From Lachnospiraceae oral taxon 107 str. F0167 (GTDB lineage Bacteria > Bacillota > Clostridia > Lachnospirales > Lachnospiraceae): a stretch of DNA of 64,000 nucleotides. Position 1 is the stretch's first letter. Each line of letters begins with the position of its first letter. Below, in pieces: positions 9,473 through 17,246 of this stretch. Made by a program: the position numbers and the translations under genes. The stretch covers positions 1-64,000 of the forward strand of contig GL890587.1 in NCBI GenBank assembly GCA_000209465.1, read 5' to 3'. Under the pieces are notes generated by a model that saw only the letters and a list, made by a program, of their open reading frames with translations, was not told where the DNA came from and did not search any database.

Positions 9473-9488
9473 TGTTTCACATGAAACA
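9473..9488 (+). promoter_or_regulatory. parS-like box 4
   Basis: Full 16-mer, 157 bp after box 3; followed by TGTAGGTAAAGAAAT as in neighbouring units. Confidence 0.72.
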
Positions 9489-9628
9489 TGTAGGTAAAGA
9501 AATGTATATAGAGCTATATAAAGCTTTTATCAGCAAATTTATATTCTTATAATCAAGTGATAATATATAATTTATTAAATCAGATATTAGGAAAGTATAG
9601 TATTCTAATAATATGTTAATACACCTAA

Positions 9629-9644
9629 TGTTTCACATGAAACA
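9629..9644 (+). promoter_or_regulatory. parS-like box 5
   Basis: Full 16-mer, 156 bp after box 4. The next two boxes at the expected steps (9791 and 9949) are degraded. Confidence 0.72.
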
Positions 9645-10097
9645 TTGTATATAATAAATTTTATACAAAAAGCTATATGAATTATTTCTACTAGAAAATC
9701 TCTGTTTTAGAGTAGATTAATAATAAATAAAATTTCATAAATTGCCTATCAATAAAGCATATATTTTAAGACTGCTTAAGTACACTTTTATACTTCATAT
9801 AAAATATGCAGGCAAAGAAATTTATAAAGAACTATATAAAATACTTACATCAGTAAAATCCTATTCTTAGATTAAACAAATAATATATATTTCTGGAAAT
9901 CAGCTATTAATAAAGCATATTATTTTAATGTTGAACCGGTATATATATAGTTTCACATAAAATATGCAGACAAAAAAATATATAAAACTATATAAATACT
10001 TAAATTAGAAAAATTCTATTCTTAGTATCATAATATATAATTCCATAAACCGGATATTAGTAAAGCATTCTATTTTAATTTTTTCTACACATATTTA

Positions 10098-10113
10098 TGT
10101 TTCACATGAAACA
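10098..10113 (+). promoter_or_regulatory. parS-like box 6
   Basis: Full 16-mer, 149 bp after the degraded box at 9949. The following positions at 10255 and 10418 carry degraded boxes. Confidence 0.72.
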
Positions 10114-10758
10114 TAGCAATAATAATATTCATATAACCCTGTATAAATAAATATAGTAAATCTAAGTTATAAAGATATGAGAATAATATATATTTATAAT
10201 ATTGTATCAGCTCTTTTTTTATAGTTTTATTTAAAATTGGATTAATATAGTTGTTGTTTTACATAAAATATATAGGAATAATAAAAGAATAAATACTCTC
10301 AAATATATAACTATGTAAAATTCTAATACTTATAATATATGGATAAGGCATATACATATATACATATAAGAGATATTTTATAGAAAATATTATGTGAATG
10401 TTATTCGTACAGTTAGGTATTTCATATAAAACATTAACTGTACAAGGCTTTTAAATAATGATAGTTTTTAATATAATTATATTTCTTTTCAATATAAATA
10501 TTAAAAACATACCGATAAAAACTCTTATAGTTTGACATAACATCTGATTTTAAAAAATATATTTTTAATAATTAATCATTAACTGTTAATCTTTCGCATA
10601 ATAAGATATACTGATAAAATATTAAGAATTAAATATATCCATTCATAAACACAATTTAATAAATATAAATACTTTATAGATAAGTATATCTAATGGTTAT
10701 ATATAAATTCTATCTATAATAAAGTATATTATTTGAATATCACTTATGCCTAGGTGTA

Positions 10759-10774
10759 TGTTTCACATGAAACA
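10759..10774 (+). promoter_or_regulatory. parS-like box 7
   Basis: Full 16-mer. It lies two steps (341 bp) after the degraded box at 10418; a very weak box at 10590 falls at the midpoint. Confidence 0.72.
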
Positions 10775-11093
10775 TATGTATAATCTATATAATATTATAT
10801 AAATACATTTAATCAGTATATACCGGTTATTTAAATATATATCTGTAGAACAAAAGAATATATTTAAATAAATAATACTTCTTAAATTAGCTTGAATTAT
10901 ATTCAATATTTAAAAGTGAATACTTTAAAATTGTTCCACTTGAATATTACTAATGTTATAAATATAGAATATACTTTGTTATAAAATATATGTTTTATAT
11001 TAACTTATAGTAGATGAAGTTATCGGGTTGGCAGTTGGGAATCCTAAAAAATAAGTTTAAGTCTAAAATAAAACAGCCAAATTAAAATCCTAA

Positions 11094-11109
11094 TGTTTCA
11101 CATGAAACC
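11094..11109 (+). promoter_or_regulatory. parS-like box 8
   Basis: Exact core, flanks T...C, at the end of the first type-A monomer of the right block. Confidence 0.72.
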
Positions 11110-11477
11110 ATAGAAAAGAAAGCCGATTTAGTTGGTATGTAAGATCTAAATAATCTCAAGTCCCAAATAAAATCGTCCTATCAAAGCTTGATGTTTCATA
11201 TTGAACTCATAGTAGACGAAGTTACTGATGTATAATAAATAAGTTCAAGTATTAAATAAAACAGCTATATAAAATCCTAATATTTCACATGAGACTATAG
11301 TATGGAAAGCTACTTTAGTTATTAGATAATATAAACAATCTTAAGTTTAAAATAAAATTGTTCTATCAAATCCTAATGTTTCACAGAAACTACAGTAGAT
11401 GAAGTTACCGGTTTGGCAGGTGGAAATCCTGAAAAAAAGTTTAAGTATTAAATAAAATATCCAAATTAAAATCCTAA

Positions 11478-11493
11478 TGTTTCACATGAAACC
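11478..11493 (+). promoter_or_regulatory. parS-like box 9
   Basis: Exact core, flanks T...C, ending a type-A monomer. The preceding type-B box at 11377 lacks one central base. Confidence 0.72.
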
Positions 11494-11575
11494 ATAGAAA
11501 AGAAATCTACTTTAGTTATTAGGTAAGATATAAACAATCTCGAGTCCGAAATAAAATCATCATATCAAAGCCTAA

Positions 11576-11591
11576 TGTTTCACATGAAACT
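11576..11591 (+). promoter_or_regulatory. parS-like box 10
   Basis: Exact core, flanks T...T, ending a type-B monomer 98 bp after box 9. Confidence 0.72.
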
Positions 11592-11711
11592 ATAGTAGAT
11601 GAAATTACCGGGGTGGAAGTTGGGGAGATCCTAAATAACCTTAAGTGTCAAATAAACAGTTCTATTAAATCCTGATGTTTCACATAAAACGTATCACTAA
11701 TAAAAGTTCAA

Positions 11712-11727
11712 TGTTTCACATGAAACA
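11712..11727 (+). promoter_or_regulatory. parS-like box 11
   Basis: Full 16-mer only 36 bp after the degraded box at 11676. It is the last box before the genes and breaks the regular spacing. Confidence 0.72.
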
Positions 11728-11905
11728 TTAAATTCATATTATAACTTTGGATTAAATTAATAAAAGAAAAATCTTATTTTACTACTATCGCATTGATTAG
11801 AAAATACTAGTATGATAGAATATATAAGTAAATAGATGTTGAATAATAGTAGGAAAAAAGGCGGATTTTGCCTTGTATTATTCTATAAAATAAGGGGTTT
11901 GAACA

Positions 11906-12850
11906 GTGAAAAAATACCTGAAAATTTTAACTGCGATGGTGATTTCGTCTTCTACTTTGATAGGTGTATCACTATTAAATAAAATCACAAATATACATGC
12001 TGTATCTAAAAATCTCCTTGAAAAAGAGAAAACAAAAGAATTTGAATGGAGATTTGGAAATATAAAATACAGAAAGAAGGGACATGGAAATCCTATTCTG
12101 CTGCTCCATTCATTAGAGGTGACATCATCATCAGAGGAATGGTTTAAGATAACAGATAGATTGGCAAAATCTCATACTGTGTACAGTATTGATTTACTTG
12201 GCTGCGGACTTTCTGAAAAGCCGTTCATGACATATACTAATCATATATTTTCCCAGTTGATAAATGAATTTATAAAATCGGTAATAGGTAAAAGGACTAC
12301 GGTTATAGCAAGCGGAAACAGTTCATCATTTGTAATCTCCGCCTGTGATAATGACAGTACATTATTTGAAAAGATAATTTTGGTATCTCCTGAAAAATTA
12401 TCAGATGGATATCTTAGACCGGGGAAAAGAGCAAGAAGTTATAAGGCAATACTCAGTACATCAATTTTAGGGAATTTACTATATAATATAGCTGTACTCA
12501 GACTTAATATAAAATATAATATAAGATCCGGATTTTACAAAAAAGAAAAGTTTACAAATGATATGTTGGATAAATATTATGAGGCGGCGCACAGAGGATT
12601 ATCTCCAAAATCTTTATATTCCAGTCTGGTCTGCTTTTACACGAAGAAAAATATTAAGTTTGAATTATCTCAAATTGATAACAGTATTATTATATTTGAA
12701 GGCAAATATAATAATGAGGGTTTAAAAATAATGAGGGAATATGCAAAGATAAACCCTGCTATTGAAACAGTAATTATAGATGGTTCAAACCAATATCCTC
12801 ATATTGAAAATGAAAAAGAATTTTTGGAAGCTTTGAGTATATATCTATAA
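11906..12850 (+). CDS. Membrane-anchored alpha/beta hydrolase
   Basis: A 314-residue protein with an N-terminal hydrophobic anchor or signal (ILTAMVISSSTLIGVSLL, residues 7-24) and an alpha/beta-hydrolase body. NPILLLHSLEVTSSSEEW forms the oxyanion strand and loop. DLLGCGLSEKP is the usual post-strand-4 motif. IASGNSSSF holds the nucleophile elbow (G-N-S-S-S), and a late His lies in NQYPHIENEKEF. Substrate is unknown. The start is GTG at 11906 behind AAGGGG. It lies between the box array and parA, 22 bases before the parA start, so it may share transcription with parAB. Confidence 0.8.
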   Translation: MKKYLKILTAMVISSSTLIGVSLLNKITNIHAVSKNLLEKEKTKEFEWRFGNIKYRKKGHGNPILLLHSLEVTSSSEEWFKITDRLAKSHTVYSIDLLGCGLSEKPFMTYTNHIFSQLINEFIKSVIGKRTTVIASGNSSSFVISACDNDSTLFEKIILVSPEKLSDGYLRPGKRARSYKAILSTSILGNLLYNIAVLRLNIKYNIRSGFYKKEKFTNDMLDKYYEAAHRGLSPKSLYSSLVCFYTKKNIKFELSQIDNSIIIFEGKYNNEGLKIMREYAKINPAIETVIIDGSNQYPHIENEKEFLEALSIYL

Positions 12851-12872
12851 AAAGAAAGGACAAGCTAAATGC

Positions 12873-13655
12873 TTGAGTGATATTATGACTAAAATTATTT
12901 CATTTGCAAATCAAAAAGGTGGTGTGGGTAAAACTACCACTGCTGTAAATCTTTCAGCTGCTTTAGCAGAGGCAGGACAAAGTGTTTTGGCAATAGATTT
13001 TGATCCCCAGGGGAATTTATCAAGTGGGCTTGGAATAGATAAATTAAATACCACAAAGACTATATATGAGGTCATTATCGGTGAAGAAAATATAAATGAT
13101 GTTATATTAAATTCAGAGGTAGAGAATCTGGATATTATTCCAAGTAATGTGGATTTATCAGGTGCGGAAATTGAGCTTTTGGAGCTTGAGGATAGAGAGA
13201 GAACTCTAAGAAGAAAAATCAGTGAAATCTATAAGAACTATGATTATATATTGATTGACTGCCCTCCAAGTCTCAGCCTTTTAACTATAAACGCTTTTAT
13301 GGCATCCGACAGTGTAGTGATTCCTATACAGTGTGAATACTATGCTTTGGAAGGTCTGAACCAGATGCTTAGAACTGTAAACTTAATTAGAGAAAGACTT
13401 AATCCCACTTTGGAAATTGAGGGAATAGTGTTTACCATGTATGATGCCAGAAATAATCTGAGTGGTCAGGTTATAGAAGGTGTCAAGGGTGTTATTTCCA
13501 ATGAGAATATATTTGAAACTATAATACCAAGAAATGTTAAATTGGCAGAGGCTCCAAGTTTTGGAATGCCGATAACAGAATATGATACTACTTCAACGGG
13601 AGCACAGGCATATAGGATGTTGGCATCAGAAGTACTTAGCAGGAGCGGGAGGTAA
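12873..13655 (+). CDS. parA: Chromosome-partitioning ATPase ParA (Soj)
   Basis: A 260-residue ParA/MinD-type ATPase. The deviant Walker A KGGVGKTT lies at residues 15-22; DFDPQGN and DCPPSLSLL are the Walker A' and B motifs, and the C-terminal APSFGMPI segment is typical of Soj. It binds DNA nonspecifically with ATP and acts with ParB at parS to move or organise replication origins. The start is uncertain: TTG at 12873 sits 12 bases after AAAGGA, while ATG at 12885 (MTKIISFANQ) has a poor site. A three-codon frame (ATG CTT GAG TGA) at 12869 overlaps the start. parB follows after 2 bases. Confidence 0.95.
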   Translation: MSDIMTKIISFANQKGGVGKTTTAVNLSAALAEAGQSVLAIDFDPQGNLSSGLGIDKLNTTKTIYEVIIGEENINDVILNSEVENLDIIPSNVDLSGAEIELLELEDRERTLRRKISEIYKNYDYILIDCPPSLSLLTINAFMASDSVVIPIQCEYYALEGLNQMLRTVNLIRERLNPTLEIEGIVFTMYDARNNLSGQVIEGVKGVISNENIFETIIPRNVKLAEAPSFGMPITEYDTTSTGAQAYRMLASEVLSRSGR

Positions 13656-13657
13656 AA

Positions 13658-14587
13658 ATGGCAAAGAGGATGGCACTTGGAAAGGGCGCGGATGCTCTCC
13701 TTAGAAATATAAATGGAACCAAATCAGCTATTGATGAGACAGTGGATAAAAGTATTGATAATAATATAAGTGATAAAACTGGCGAATTGATGGTAAAGAT
13801 TTCATTAGTAGAGCCAAATAGAAATCAGCCAAGAAAAATGTTTGATAAAGACAGTCTGGAGGAACTCACAAATTCTGTGAAACAGTATGGTGTTTTACAG
13901 CCTATACTTGTTAAAAAAATCGGGGACAGATATGAAATAGTTGCCGGTGAAAGAAGGTGGAGAGCTGCACAGGCGGCAGGTCTGTCTGAAGTGCCTATTG
14001 TTGTAAGAGATTATGATGAGCAAAAGGCAAAGGAAATTGCAATCATAGAAAATATCCAAAGAACCGACCTCAATCCTATTGAGGAAGCTTTGGCTTATAA
14101 GAGTCTGATAGAGGAATATAGTTTGACTCAGGAGGAACTTTCGGATAAAGTTTCAAAAAATCGTTCAACTATTACCAATTCTCTCAGGCTTTTAAAGCTC
14201 AGCAAAAATATTCAGCAGTATATGATAGACGGTCAGATTTCATCAGGTCATGCCAGAGCATTGCTAAGTCTTGAAGATGAGGGCAAGAGGGAATTATTGG
14301 CGCTTGATATAATGAAAAGAAATCTAAGTGTAAGAGATACTGAAAAGGCTGCAAAGGAATTATCAAAAAAGAAGAAAATAGATATTTCCGATATAAATAA
14401 GACCGATAATGATACAGCAAGGGATTTATCATTATTTTATAAGGAATATGAAGACAGTATTCAGGGTGTTCTAGGCACAAAGGTACATATAAATCAAAAA
14501 GATAAAAATAAAGGAAGAATTGAAATAGAATATTATTCTCAGGTAGAGCTTGACAGAATAATGGATATTTTTAGGACATTAGGATGA
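13658..14587 (+). CDS. parB: Centromere-binding CTPase ParB (Spo0J)
   Basis: A 309-residue ParB. The CTP-binding N-domain contains GVLQPILVKK, GERRWRAAQAAG (residues about 95-106) and ENIQRTDLNPIEEA. The helix-turn-helix domain reads LTQEELSDKVSKNRSTITNS followed by LRLLKL and SSGHARALLSL. A short C-terminal dimerisation region ends in DRIMDIFRTLG. It clamps on DNA at parS and spreads. Aligning by eye with Caulobacter ParB, the four specificity positions 173/179/184/201 read Arg, Ser, Lys, Gly: ParB-like at the two outer ones, Noc-like Lys at 184. The likely target is the box array 2 kb upstream. Confidence 0.95.
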   Translation: MAKRMALGKGADALLRNINGTKSAIDETVDKSIDNNISDKTGELMVKISLVEPNRNQPRKMFDKDSLEELTNSVKQYGVLQPILVKKIGDRYEIVAGERRWRAAQAAGLSEVPIVVRDYDEQKAKEIAIIENIQRTDLNPIEEALAYKSLIEEYSLTQEELSDKVSKNRSTITNSLRLLKLSKNIQQYMIDGQISSGHARALLSLEDEGKRELLALDIMKRNLSVRDTEKAAKELSKKKKIDISDINKTDNDTARDLSLFYKEYEDSIQGVLGTKVHINQKDKNKGRIEIEYYSQVELDRIMDIFRTLG

Positions 14588-15087
14588 TAAATTTTACAAT
14601 AGATAATAGGATTTTGTTCGGCTTTATCCTGGTGGTGGCTATCTTTAATTTTATATTATTTATATCTATGATTAAACATAGAATAAAGTATAGAAGACTT
14701 TTTAAAAGTTATGATAATTTCATGGCGGGTAAAACTGCAAGAAATATGGAAGATATTATAATTCTTCAAAGAAAGGATATTCGCAGTCTGAAAACAGAGA
14801 GCAGACAGAATAGAGAGGCTATAAGAGAACTAAACAGATTAACAAGAAACTGTTTACAAAAAATCGGTGTATTAAAATATGACGCATTTGAAGGCATGGG
14901 GGGAAAGCTCAGTTTTGCATTATGTATATTGGATTATAGAGATACCGGATATATATTAAACAGTATTCATTCCAGAGAAACTACTTTCAGTTATATAAAA
15001 ATAGTGGAGAACGGTCAAACCGATCAGATACTTACTGAAGAAGAAAGAATTGTTTTGGAACAGGCATTGGGTTACAGGGAAAGGTAA
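14584..15087 (+). CDS. DUF4446 family protein
   Basis: A 167-residue protein with one N-terminal membrane helix (residues 11-30), a basic coiled segment with LKTESRQNREAIRELNRL near 70-90, and a conserved C-terminal domain (KIGVLKYDAFEGMGGKLSFALCILD). DUF4446 proteins are typically encoded directly after parB in Clostridia; function unknown. The ATG overlaps the parB stop by 4 bases, so it is the last gene of the par operon. A membrane-anchored partner of the partition complex is conceivable but unproven. Confidence 0.85.
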   Translation: MINFTIDNRILFGFILVVAIFNFILFISMIKHRIKYRRLFKSYDNFMAGKTARNMEDIIILQRKDIRSLKTESRQNREAIRELNRLTRNCLQKIGVLKYDAFEGMGGKLSFALCILDYRDTGYILNSIHSRETTFSYIKIVENGQTDQILTEEERIVLEQALGYRER

Positions 15088-15088
15088 A

Positions 15089-15118
15089 AGGTCCGCAAAT
15101 TTATACGGACCTCTTTTT
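15089..15118. terminator. Terminator of the par operon (shared with bioY)
   Basis: AGGTCCG (15089-15095) pairs with CGGACCT (15106-15112), followed by CTTTTTTT. It lies between convergent genes and may serve both. Confidence 0.85.
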
Positions 15119-15661
15119 TTATAGATTTATCTTATCCAATCTCTTGCTTATCTCAGAACCAATAATAGATGCTACTGCTATTTTGATGGCATCTCCCAAT
15201 AAAAAAGGAACCACGCATAATAATAATGATGCTAAAAATCCCTTGCCTTGCTGAAATGAAAACCATATAGTGCCGAGAAGATAACAAAGTGCAAGACCGA
15301 GTATCATTCCTAAGATGTCAAAGATAATGCCCTTCTTTAAATGAATAAAGAATGAGCTTATATATACTGTAAATAAAAATCCTACAAGGTATCCTCCTGT
15401 CGGTCCAAGTATCTTGGCAACTCCACCGGAATAACCTGAAAAAACAGGTAATCCCAATATACCAAGCAGTAAAAATAAAACTACAGATACAAGTGATTCT
15501 ACCGGCTCAAGCACATAAGCTGTAAGATATATTGCCAATACACCAAGAGAAACAGGTACGGGGCTGATAAAAATCGGTATCGATACGGGTGATAATATGC
15601 ATAGTATTGCAGTCATAAGTGATACTATAGCCATCTTTTTTATTGTAATTGTTCTTGCCAT
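15119..15661 (-). CDS. bioY: Biotin transporter BioY (ECF S component)
   Basis: A 180-residue protein with about six membrane helices. Family motifs are SPVPVSLGVLAIYLTAYVL near residue 33, LPVFSGYSGGVAKILGPTGG near 71-90 and the late PFLLGDAIKIAVAS. BioY binds biotin and imports it, alone or with the shared ECF module EcfA-A'-T, none of which lies nearby. AGGAG precedes the ATG. A BirA-type operator overlaps its promoter, fitting biotin control. Confidence 0.92.
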   Translation of the reverse strand: MARTITIKKMAIVSLMTAILCILSPVSIPIFISPVPVSLGVLAIYLTAYVLEPVESLVSVVLFLLLGILGLPVFSGYSGGVAKILGPTGGYLVGFLFTVYISSFFIHLKKGIIFDILGMILGLALCYLLGTIWFSFQQGKGFLASLLLCVVPFLLGDAIKIAVASIIGSEISKRLDKINL

Positions 15662-15691
15662 AAAAATCTCCTAAAAATAAAATACATAGAA

Positions 15692-15749
15692 ATAATAGTA
15701 TAAATTAATTTAAATGTCAACTTGATTTAAATATAAGTTGACATTTAAA
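15692..15749 (-). promoter_or_regulatory. bioY promoter with BirA-like operator
   Basis: On the minus strand TTGACA (plus 15715-15720) and TATTAT (plus 15692-15697) are 17 bases apart. A perfect 15-bp inverted repeat, TTTAAATGTCAACTT at 15709-15723 and AAGTTGACATTTAAA at 15735-15749, covers the -35 box. Half-sites and spacing resemble biotin-repressor operators (TTGTTAACC-N14-16-GGTTAACAA). Regulation by BirA with biotinyl-AMP is inferred. Confidence 0.75.
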
Positions 15750-15752
15750 ACG

Positions 15753-15966
15753 GTACCTGTAAATATTTCCGGTACATTAACTACCGGAAATATACTTGCA
15801 GAATATAAATTATAGAAGAAAAAATGCAGGAAATGTAATAGTTCATCATGTAAATCCGGCAGGGGAAAGTCTAAAAGATGATGATATTGAAAATACATAT
15901 TTGTATGTGATAGTTCTTATATTATCAATGACGGTCCTTGCGAGCATCAAGAATAAGAAGAAATAA
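15753..15966 (+). pseudogene. Remnant of a surface protein with MucBP-like end and membrane anchor
   Basis: Broken frames read TVPVNISGTLTTGNILAEYKL and stop, then in another frame GNVIVHHVNPAGESLKDDD, then a C-terminal membrane helix YLYVIVLILSMTVLASI with a KNKKK tail ending at a TAA at 15964. The GNVIVHHV stretch resembles MucBP-type repeats. There is no start, no ribosome site and no sorting motif left. This is the decayed 3' end of a wall- or membrane-anchored surface protein. Confidence 0.45.
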
Positions 15967-16065
15967 ATATAATATAAGTCTGCATCTCTAACGGTAAGGA
16001 CTTATATATATGAAGTTTCTGTTTGATTGTAAGAAAATAGTCAGATTTATCACAATGAAATTGAA

Positions 16066-16094
16066 TTGACAATAATGAATTCTTTTAGTAGAAT
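16066..16094 (+). promoter_or_regulatory. Promoter of the str operon
   Basis: TTGACA (16066-16071) and TAGAAT (16089-16094) are 17 bases apart. The leader of about 100 nt contains near-direct repeats GCGATGATATTTACAC and GCGATGGTATTCACA and a hairpin GTGAATA (16132-16138) / TATTCAC (16147-16153), which could be regulatory. Confidence 0.75.
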
Positions 16095-16200
16095 TAAATA
16101 CTGTGTAAGTAGGCGATGATATTTACACATAGTGAATATGCGATGGTATTCACAAAGAAAAAGAAATGTAAAGCAACCAATAAAAAAGGAGGAAAAAGGA

Positions 16201-16620
16201 ATGCCAACATTTAACCAATTAGTTAGAAAAGGCAGACAGACTTCAGAAAGAAAGTCAACAGCTCCTGCTCTTCAGAAGGGATTCAACTCACTTCATAAGA
16301 AGTCAACTGATATCTCTTCACCACAAAAAAGAGGAGTTTGTACAGCTGTTAAGACTGCTACTCCAAAGAAGCCTAACTCAGCTCTTCGTAAGATTGCCAG
16401 AGTTCGTCTTTCTAATGGAATCGAAGTAACAAGCTACATCCCGGGAGAGGGACATAACCTTCAGGAGCATAGCGTTGTGCTTATCCGTGGAGGTAGAGTA
16501 AAGGACTTGCCAGGTACAAGATACCACATTATCCGTGGTACATTAGATACTGCAGGTGTCGCTAACAGAAAACAAGCTCGTTCAAAATATGGAGCTAAGA
16601 GACCAAAAGATAAGAAATAA
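16201..16620 (+). CDS. rpsL: 30S ribosomal protein S12
   Basis: A 139-residue S12, with [12 protein letters not shown] at the start, [17 protein letters not shown] (decoding-site loop) near residues 55-71 and [13 protein letters not shown] further on. The length suits Firmicute S12. It contributes to decoding fidelity on the small subunit. The start follows AAAGGAGG; the frame is open upstream but without a ribosome site. Codons are richer in C-ending triplets than in neighbouring genes, as expected for high expression. Confidence 0.97.
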   Translation: MPTFNQLVRKGRQTSERKSTAPALQKGFNSLHKKSTDISSPQKRGVCTAVKTATPKKPNSALRKIARVRLSNGIEVTSYIPGEGHNLQEHSVVLIRGGRVKDLPGTRYHIIRGTLDTAGVANRKQARSKYGAKRPKDKK

Positions 16621-16659
16621 GAATAAAGTTGGTTTTTAGAAAAGAAAGCAAAGCTTTCA

Positions 16660-17232
<573 letters not shown>

Positions 17233-17246
17233 TAGGAGGAAACCAA

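Larger units (their letters stand above)
8806..10947 (+). repeat. Left block: about 160-bp units, one box each
   Basis: Boxes stand at 8806, (8965), 9158, 9316, 9473, 9629, 9791, 9949, 10098, 10255, 10418, (10590), 10759 and (10932); those in parentheses are weak. Steps are mostly 149-173 bp. Between boxes the units share phrases in fixed order: GTAGGTAAAGAAATTTATA just after the box, then ACTATATAAATACTT, AGAAAAATTCGATTCTTAG, an ATAAAGCATATTATTTTAAT part and CCGGTATATATA just before the next box. The units are diverged tandem copies, best preserved between 9158 and 10113. Confidence 0.75.
10991..11691 (+). repeat. Right block: about 98-bp monomers alternating A and B
   Basis: Boxes at 10991, 11094, 11192, 11281, 11377, 11478, 11576 and 11676 are 89-103 bp apart. 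Two monomer types alternate. Type A, ending at the 11094, 11281, 11478 and 11676 boxes, begins TAGTAGATGAAGTTACCGG and has AATCCTAAAAAATAAGTTTA. Type B, ending at 11192, 11377 and 11576, begins ATAGAAAAGAAAGCTACTTT and has TTAGTTATTAG then AAACAATCT. Same-type copies are 185-199 bp apart, so the true repeat is an A-B dimer present about three and a half times. Confidence 0.8.
8806..11727 (+). repeat. Centromere-like array of parS-like boxes
   Basis: This gene-free, very AT-rich stretch carries ten of the eleven exact copies of the core GTTTCACATGAAAC; the eleventh is at 8019. The core differs from the parS core GTTTCACGTGAAAC by one central base. All exact copies have the same orientation. 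Degraded copies fill the gaps at 8965, 9158, 9791, 9949, 10255, 10418, 10590, 10932, 10991, 11192, 11281, 11377 and 11676. Boxes recur at regular steps inside longer related units rather than at random. The array ends 178 bp before the hydrolase gene and about 1.1 kb before parA. In the whole 8008-11905 interval I see no convincing gene and no DnaA box matching TTATCCACA. I infer that it is the ParB loading region (centromere). Confidence 0.8.

Noticed and set aside
8806-11727. CRISPR array
   Set aside because: The 14-16 bp repeats are too short, partly palindromic parS relatives, and the intervening 80-160 bp segments are themselves related. No cas genes are present.
8008-11905. Replication origin (oriC) in the AT-rich interval
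   Set aside because: AT richness and position fit, but I found no DnaA boxes of the TTATCCACA type, and the repeats are parS-like instead.
12869-12880. Regulatory leader peptide ATG CTT GAG TGA before parA
   Set aside because: Only three codons long; it may affect parA start choice, but there is nothing to separate it from chance.
16132-16200. N-terminal extension of S12
   Set aside because: The frame is open to 16132, but the extension has no ribosome site, contains the leader hairpin, and S12 homologues start at MPTFNQ.
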